Below are positions 59,983-64,000 of a stretch of DNA of 64,000 nt, piece by piece. Location of the stretch: the NCBI RefSeq assembly GCF_000244915.1, contig NZ_CM001442.1, positions 7,375,012 through 7,439,011 of the forward strand, given 5' to 3'. Within the stretch, counting starts at the first letter, position 1. Each line of letters opens with the position of its first letter. The notes beneath the pieces are model-generated. The model searched no databases. It saw only the letters and a list, made by a program, of their open reading frames with translations, and was not told the origin of the DNA. The DNA comes from Bradyrhizobium sp. WSM471 (GTDB lineage Bacteria; Pseudomonadota; Alphaproteobacteria; Rhizobiales; Xanthobacteraceae). The translations under genes were made by a program, and so were the position numbers.

Positions 59983-61215
59983 TCAGATGACGTAAAACCC
60001 CTGCGTTCCGTCAAGCCGCAATTGTTCGACAAGGCCATATTCCCAGTCGAGATAGGCCTGCATCGCGCGCTCGTCGACGCCGGTGCCTTCATAGGGGCGG
60101 CGGTAGCGGTGGGCGGGGTCAGGCTTTGGGAAGACGTGCGGCGGACCGATTTCGAGCGCCGCGTCATAGCCGCCTTCCTGCACATAGACCTCCCAACCCA
60201 TTTGCGCGAGCCAGGACGCCGTCATGTCGGCGCGGACGCCCTTGTCGTCGGTCAGCACGATGCGCGCGCCGCGCACCGGTGCGGCCATGTCGGTTTCCTG
60301 GACGAGCTGGCCGCCGGGATAGTGGCGGAAGCCGGGGAGATGGCCGGCTCCATATTCTTCGGCATCACGCACGTCGAAGCGATAGAGCGTGCGATCGGTC
60401 TGCGCGACAAGCGCAGCCATCTCGCCCGCGCCGAGGTGGCGAACGCCGGCGCGATAGGCGACGTCGCGCGCATTGGCCGGGCCGCCCTCGAACGGCCCGA
60501 TCGCACCACGCCTGTTAGCACCATGGTCGAGCGTATGCCGCGCCAGCGTCCAGCCGATGGTACCGTTGCGCAATGCGCGGACCTTGTTCGGTACGCCGGC
60601 ATTGATCAGCGATTGGGTGCCGATGATCGAGCGGGTGCGGCCGGCGCAATTGACGATGATGGTGGTGTCGGCATCGGGTGCCGCCTGCCCGGCCCGCAGC
60701 ACCAGCTCCGCGCCGGGCACGCTGACCGAGCCCGGAATATTCATGGTGGCATATTCGTCGAAGCGGCGGACGTCGAGGATGGCGATGTTGGCCTTGTCCG
60801 CGATGAGTTTTGCCACCTCGTCGGCACCGAACGACGGCGTATGCCTGCGCGATTCGACCAGCTCGCCAAAGGCTTTCGAGTAGGAGTTGACGTCCTCGAA
60901 CATCTGATAGCCGGCCGCGCGCCAGGCCTTCAGCCCACCATCGAGCGCGCGGACGTCGGTATAGCCGAGCGCGGCGAGCCGTTGGGCGCCGGCAGCGACC
61001 AGTCCTTCGCCGTCGTCATAGAGCACGATCGGTACATTCTTGCGCGGCAGCCTGACCTCGGCTTCGATCTCGATCCGATCGGCAGCCATGTTGGCGGCAA
61101 ACAGCGGATGTCCCGTCGCGAAACCAGCCTCGTGCCTGAGATCGAGCAGCGCGATCTCCTCGCGGAGCAGCAATGCGCGGCGGATGTCGGCCGGAGTGAC
61201 GGTGGTGAGCTTCAT
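59983..61215 (-). CDS. Triple-rhodanese-domain protein
   Basis: This 410-residue protein has three rhodanese folds at about 5-110, 125-235 and 265-365. Only the middle one keeps a catalytic cysteine, in IIVNCAGRTRSIIGTQSL; the others have YDDGEG and LTDDKG in place of the loop. A C-terminal extension ends VEQLRLDGTQGFYVI. It may carry persulfide sulfur in one site and use the others for binding. It lies alone between serA and the DUF1963 gene. Confidence 0.88.
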   Translation of the reverse strand: MKLTTVTPADIRRALLLREEIALLDLRHEAGFATGHPLFAANMAADRIEIEAEVRLPRKNVPIVLYDDGEGLVAAGAQRLAALGYTDVRALDGGLKAWRAAGYQMFEDVNSYSKAFGELVESRRHTPSFGADEVAKLIADKANIAILDVRRFDEYATMNIPGSVSVPGAELVLRAGQAAPDADTTIIVNCAGRTRSIIGTQSLINAGVPNKVRALRNGTIGWTLARHTLDHGANRRGAIGPFEGGPANARDVAYRAGVRHLGAGEMAALVAQTDRTLYRFDVRDAEEYGAGHLPGFRHYPGGQLVQETDMAAPVRGARIVLTDDKGVRADMTASWLAQMGWEVYVQEGGYDAALEIGPPHVFPKPDPAHRYRRPYEGTGVDERAMQAYLDWEYGLVEQLRLDGTQGFYVI

Positions 61216-61358
61216 GGCACGGACTCTGGGAAGTGACCATGAGCTTTTGAACCATTGTTGCGGCATTGGCTAGCCATGCCGCGAACAATCAAATTCGATA
61301 GCCCTTGTCGGACACATCATGGGTCGAGGAGAAAGATCCTGCGCGCGTCGGCGTCACC

Positions 61359-62648
61359 TCAATCACATTCGTATGTAGCGACCACTTTCGCAAAGTCGAG
61401 CCGATCGAGAGCATCGCGGTCGATCCAGAAATGAAGCGTGCATCCGATATTGGCGTGCCAGTCAAGAAACGCGCGATCACCTTGCATCTGGAGCAATAGT
61501 ATATCTTCGAAGTGCTGCTCCGTCGCATCTTGCGGGCCACTGCCATATCCCAGCATCTGATGCAGGGCGGTGTTGAAATGGCGGTATTGGCCGTCTCTTA
61601 TGGTCGGGGTCTTCCAATGATTTCGACGCGCGAAATTCGTAAGATAGCTGAGAGGCACTTCGTCGAGAGCTTCGACGTTCTGCTCCGCCATGCATCGGAT
61701 CGTATGATTGATGGCATTGCCGAGGTCCGACGCGATTGTGGACGAATACGTATAGACGTATTGTTTGACATTCTCGTAGGTGTGCACGACGTCGGTCCAC
61801 CAGGCCCGAAAGATCGCTCTTGTGTCCGCATCCACGTCATCCATTGGAGTCAGCGCCCGACAACGCTCAAGCCATCCGATTGCGCCAGCGCGAAGGCGCT
61901 TCAATTCCGCGACTCCCTCGTCGTTGAGCGGCTTGTAAGAGTATCTGGGTGTCAGGTCGCGAACGACGTGCGACAGCACGGACCGAACCACATGATTGAT
62001 CAGGAGCCAGTTGAAAGGCCAATGATCGTCCTTCTCGTATTCCGAGGCCATTCTGAATTGCAGAAAATCAGGTCCTCGCGGCTCACCGGGACCCAATGCC
62101 TTGCATAATTCTGCGATCATGAGTTCGCCTCCGACGGCGTCCTCGTGGAAATAGAAGTCCCGGAATACCTGGAAAGAAAGTGGATATTTGAATTCGATCT
62201 TGGAATGAAAATCGAGCGCCGGATCGAGCCATTTGACCTGGGCATCACCATCGGTCCCCGCCAGCGGCATTAGATCGGACGGTGGCGCGCGGTCGGGATA
62301 TGCGTCACCCGCGGCAGTACCGTAGAGAACGCGGCAAGGCGGACGTCCTTCGCCCACGAACACGGAGCTGCAGAAGAAATACAGCGTGCCTCGGTTCGGC
62401 AGCGGCGACCAACCGGAGCCCGGAACTTCGACCAGGTCGATCTGAGCGACGAAGGTGAGCGCGACGGTCTCCAAGGTTTCGTTTGCCCTGACTTCCGCCG
62501 TCGGCCACTCCAATTCTGGGGGCAACCTGGGAAGTCCGCCGAAGAAACTTCGCGCCCTGTGCGTGAGCGGCACGGGCAGGTCACTGCGTTTCACCAGTAT
62601 GGCAGGCAGCGCCGTCTCTTCGATCTCGTCGCGTTCAGATACCGCCAT
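61359..62648 (-). CDS. Long DUF1963 (YwqG-like) protein
   Basis: This 429-residue protein has a DUF1963 domain at about 20-210 (LTHRARSFFGGLPRLPPELE, VALTFVAQIDLVEVPGSGW, GTLYFFCSSVFVGEGRPPC, MIAELCKALG) and a C-terminal extension of about 200 residues with no recognised domain, rich in Trp and His. YwqG-like proteins are often linked to contact-dependent or polymorphic toxin loci as immunity-like proteins. The GC content is below that of its neighbours, which suggests lateral transfer. Confidence 0.78.
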   Translation of the reverse strand: MAVSERDEIEETALPAILVKRSDLPVPLTHRARSFFGGLPRLPPELEWPTAEVRANETLETVALTFVAQIDLVEVPGSGWSPLPNRGTLYFFCSSVFVGEGRPPCRVLYGTAAGDAYPDRAPPSDLMPLAGTDGDAQVKWLDPALDFHSKIEFKYPLSFQVFRDFYFHEDAVGGELMIAELCKALGPGEPRGPDFLQFRMASEYEKDDHWPFNWLLINHVVRSVLSHVVRDLTPRYSYKPLNDEGVAELKRLRAGAIGWLERCRALTPMDDVDADTRAIFRAWWTDVVHTYENVKQYVYTYSSTIASDLGNAINHTIRCMAEQNVEALDEVPLSYLTNFARRNHWKTPTIRDGQYRHFNTALHQMLGYGSGPQDATEQHFEDILLLQMQGDRAFLDWHANIGCTLHFWIDRDALDRLDFAKVVATYECD

Positions 62649-62785
62649 CAGAAAACCACCACTCCAGGATGCACCTCGCCAATCGAACCATTTTGCGAAA
62701 GCTCCGACAAGTGCTTCTTGCCCGCGGCGGCAATGCGATCAGTTGCCACTGCTATTCGGCGATCGCCGAACGGCAGTCGACGCGA

Positions 62786-63973
62786 TCACTCGCCGGGAAC
62801 AAGCTGCTCAAGCCGCGGCTGCGCAAGGCGCCGCAGCTTGCGGCGCGACAAATAGAGCAGGACGCCGGTGACCGCGAACAGCGGCATCAGCGCAGCCGCG
62901 ACCAGGAACGCGAGCTTGCCGGGCCAACCCAGAATCGCACCGCGGTGGATGTCGAGCACATTCGCGATGATCTTCTCGCCGAACGTCTTGTCGGCGTAGC
63001 GTTCCGCAGAGACCAACTGACCGGTCACGGCGTCGATGCGGAATTCGTCGCGGGTAGTGTCGAGGGTGGAGTCTTTCCCCCATGAGCGGATCCGGATCAC
63101 CGTGCTCGGACCGGCGGGCAACGTCAGCAACGCCTTGGAGAAGCGGCTGCCCTCTTCATGCAGAAAGGCCGCCCACGCACGATCAAAGCCGATCGGCTGT
63201 GCCGTCTCGCTCGCGGCACGCGACGCCTTTGCAGGCATCTTCGGCTGCATCTTCGCCGCGGCGATCTGCGGGCGCGACAGCAACCAGACGACGCCATCCT
63301 TGTACCAGTCGAACGAGTACCAGAGCCCGGTGAACGTCATCACCAGATAGACCGGCAGGACCCAGGTGCCGATGACCGCGTGCAGCGAGCGATGCAGCCC
63401 GCGTCCACTCAGCCCGAAATTTGGTTTCAGCCACATCTTCACGCTGCCTGCACGCCGCGGCCAGCGCAGCACGAGGCCCGAAATCAGCATGACGATGAGG
63501 CCGAGCGCGGCCGCGCCCGTGATCTGACGCCCCCAGCCCTTGGCATCGCCGGGGATGAGCAGCCAGCGGTGCAGCTTGCGCACGGTCGCGAAAAACTCTT
63601 CGCCGTGCGGCGTGCCCAGCACGCGCGCGTCATAGGGATCGACATAGAGCGAGGACGGCCGCGCGCCTCGTTCGTCGCGGGCGAAGCGCACATGCACCGC
63701 GGCGGACGGATCACTTGCTAGCGTCACGGCGGAGACCCTGCCGACATCCTGCGCCGCCGTCAGGCGCGCAACCAGTTCGTCCGGCATCAGCGCCGGTGCC
63801 TGGCGCGGCGCGACCTGCATGATGCCGGCGTTGAGATGATCGACGATCTCATCCTCAAAACTCGTGATCGCACCGGTCAGTGCGATCACGGCGAGCAGCA
63901 GCGCGAGCACGAGGCCGGCGATGGAATGGACCTGAAGCAGAGCGGCCTTGATCGCGCGCCAGGGGTCACGCAT
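62786..63973 (-). CDS. PepSY-associated membrane protein (siderophore reductase-like)
   Basis: This 395-residue protein has four membrane helices, at about 16-36 (GLVLALLLAVIALTG), 150-170 (GAAALGLIVMLISGLVLRW), 205-225 (VIGTWVLPVYLVMTFTGLWY) and 360-380 (AFLVAAALMPLFAVTGVLLY). Two periplasmic PepSY domains lie between them, with RKLHRWLLIPG and LDIHRGAILGWPG giving the His pairs. The family reduces or takes up ferric siderophores next to TonB receptors; the receptor would be past the window edge. ATG 63973 is chosen; GTG 63979 is possible. Confidence 0.88.
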   Translation of the reverse strand: MRDPWRAIKAALLQVHSIAGLVLALLLAVIALTGAITSFEDEIVDHLNAGIMQVAPRQAPALMPDELVARLTAAQDVGRVSAVTLASDPSAAVHVRFARDERGARPSSLYVDPYDARVLGTPHGEEFFATVRKLHRWLLIPGDAKGWGRQITGAAALGLIVMLISGLVLRWPRRAGSVKMWLKPNFGLSGRGLHRSLHAVIGTWVLPVYLVMTFTGLWYSFDWYKDGVVWLLSRPQIAAAKMQPKMPAKASRAASETAQPIGFDRAWAAFLHEEGSRFSKALLTLPAGPSTVIRIRSWGKDSTLDTTRDEFRIDAVTGQLVSAERYADKTFGEKIIANVLDIHRGAILGWPGKLAFLVAAALMPLFAVTGVLLYLSRRKLRRLAQPRLEQLVPGE

Positions 63974-64000
63974 TGGCACGGGCCCTTCTGGTCCGCACGA

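Overview
The window is high-GC alphaproteobacterial chromosome. Gene content, the DUF2948-hisD-UPF0262-phosphatase-maf-yacG block and several families of intergenic palindromic repeats point to Bradyrhizobium or a close relative. This assignment rests on recognition of families and has not been tested by alignment. About 74 protein genes, two tRNA genes (Phe-GAA, Thr-GGT) and one intact IS110-type insertion sequence are supported.

Layout. 1-1611: a RibD-like reductase (cut by the window edge), a heme-binding beta-barrel protein and a small secreted peptide. 2019-9755: an RpoE/ChrR-type sigma/anti-sigma pair, a second ECF sigma factor, TspO, DUF2177, DUF1295, and a flavin oxidase - DUF1365 - cyclopropane-synthase-like trio. 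Four promoters here share one motif with identical spacing (TGATCC-N16-CGTTYC/A), which ties the cluster together as one probable singlet-oxygen or membrane-lipid stress regulon. 10215-14439: the conserved housekeeping block and tRNA-Phe. 14520-20997: oxidoreductases, a TetR regulator, hydrolases and a cyclic-nucleotide-domain/thioredoxin-reductase-like fusion. 21315-24250: tRNA-Thr followed by a repeat-rich, gene-poor stretch with lineage-specific small genes. 24252-27851: a cNMP protein, a ferric-reductase-like/Tat protein pair, MgtC and a flavin monooxygenase.

28026-33570: a six-gene catabolic operon (amidohydrolase, RidA, hydratase, FAH hydrolase, flavin reductase, solute-binding protein) divergent from an IclR regulator that has a near-perfect palindrome over its start. 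33817-36782: metY-like gene, hydrolase and a PPOX protein. 36805-50564: a complete phosphonate system. phnGHIJKLMN lies opposite phnF, with a PHO box and a PhnF-type palindrome between them. phnC-phnD-phnE1-phnE2 lies opposite an acyltransferase, a second phnM and a DUF1045 gene, with PHO-box repeats for both directions. A hairpin with a T-rich tail separates phnD from the permease genes.

50618-52001: IS110-type element inserted in an intergenic repeat. 52159-63973: DHDPS-family aldolase, chemoreceptor, crotonase with a MarR regulator, tannase-family esterase, serA, a triple-rhodanese protein, a long DUF1963 protein and a PepSY membrane protein.

No CRISPR array, prophage or rRNA gene was seen. 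The most interesting parts are the ECF-sigma lipid cluster, with its repeated promoter and its resemblance to the fused plant cyclopropane synthases, and the layered regulation of the phn genes.
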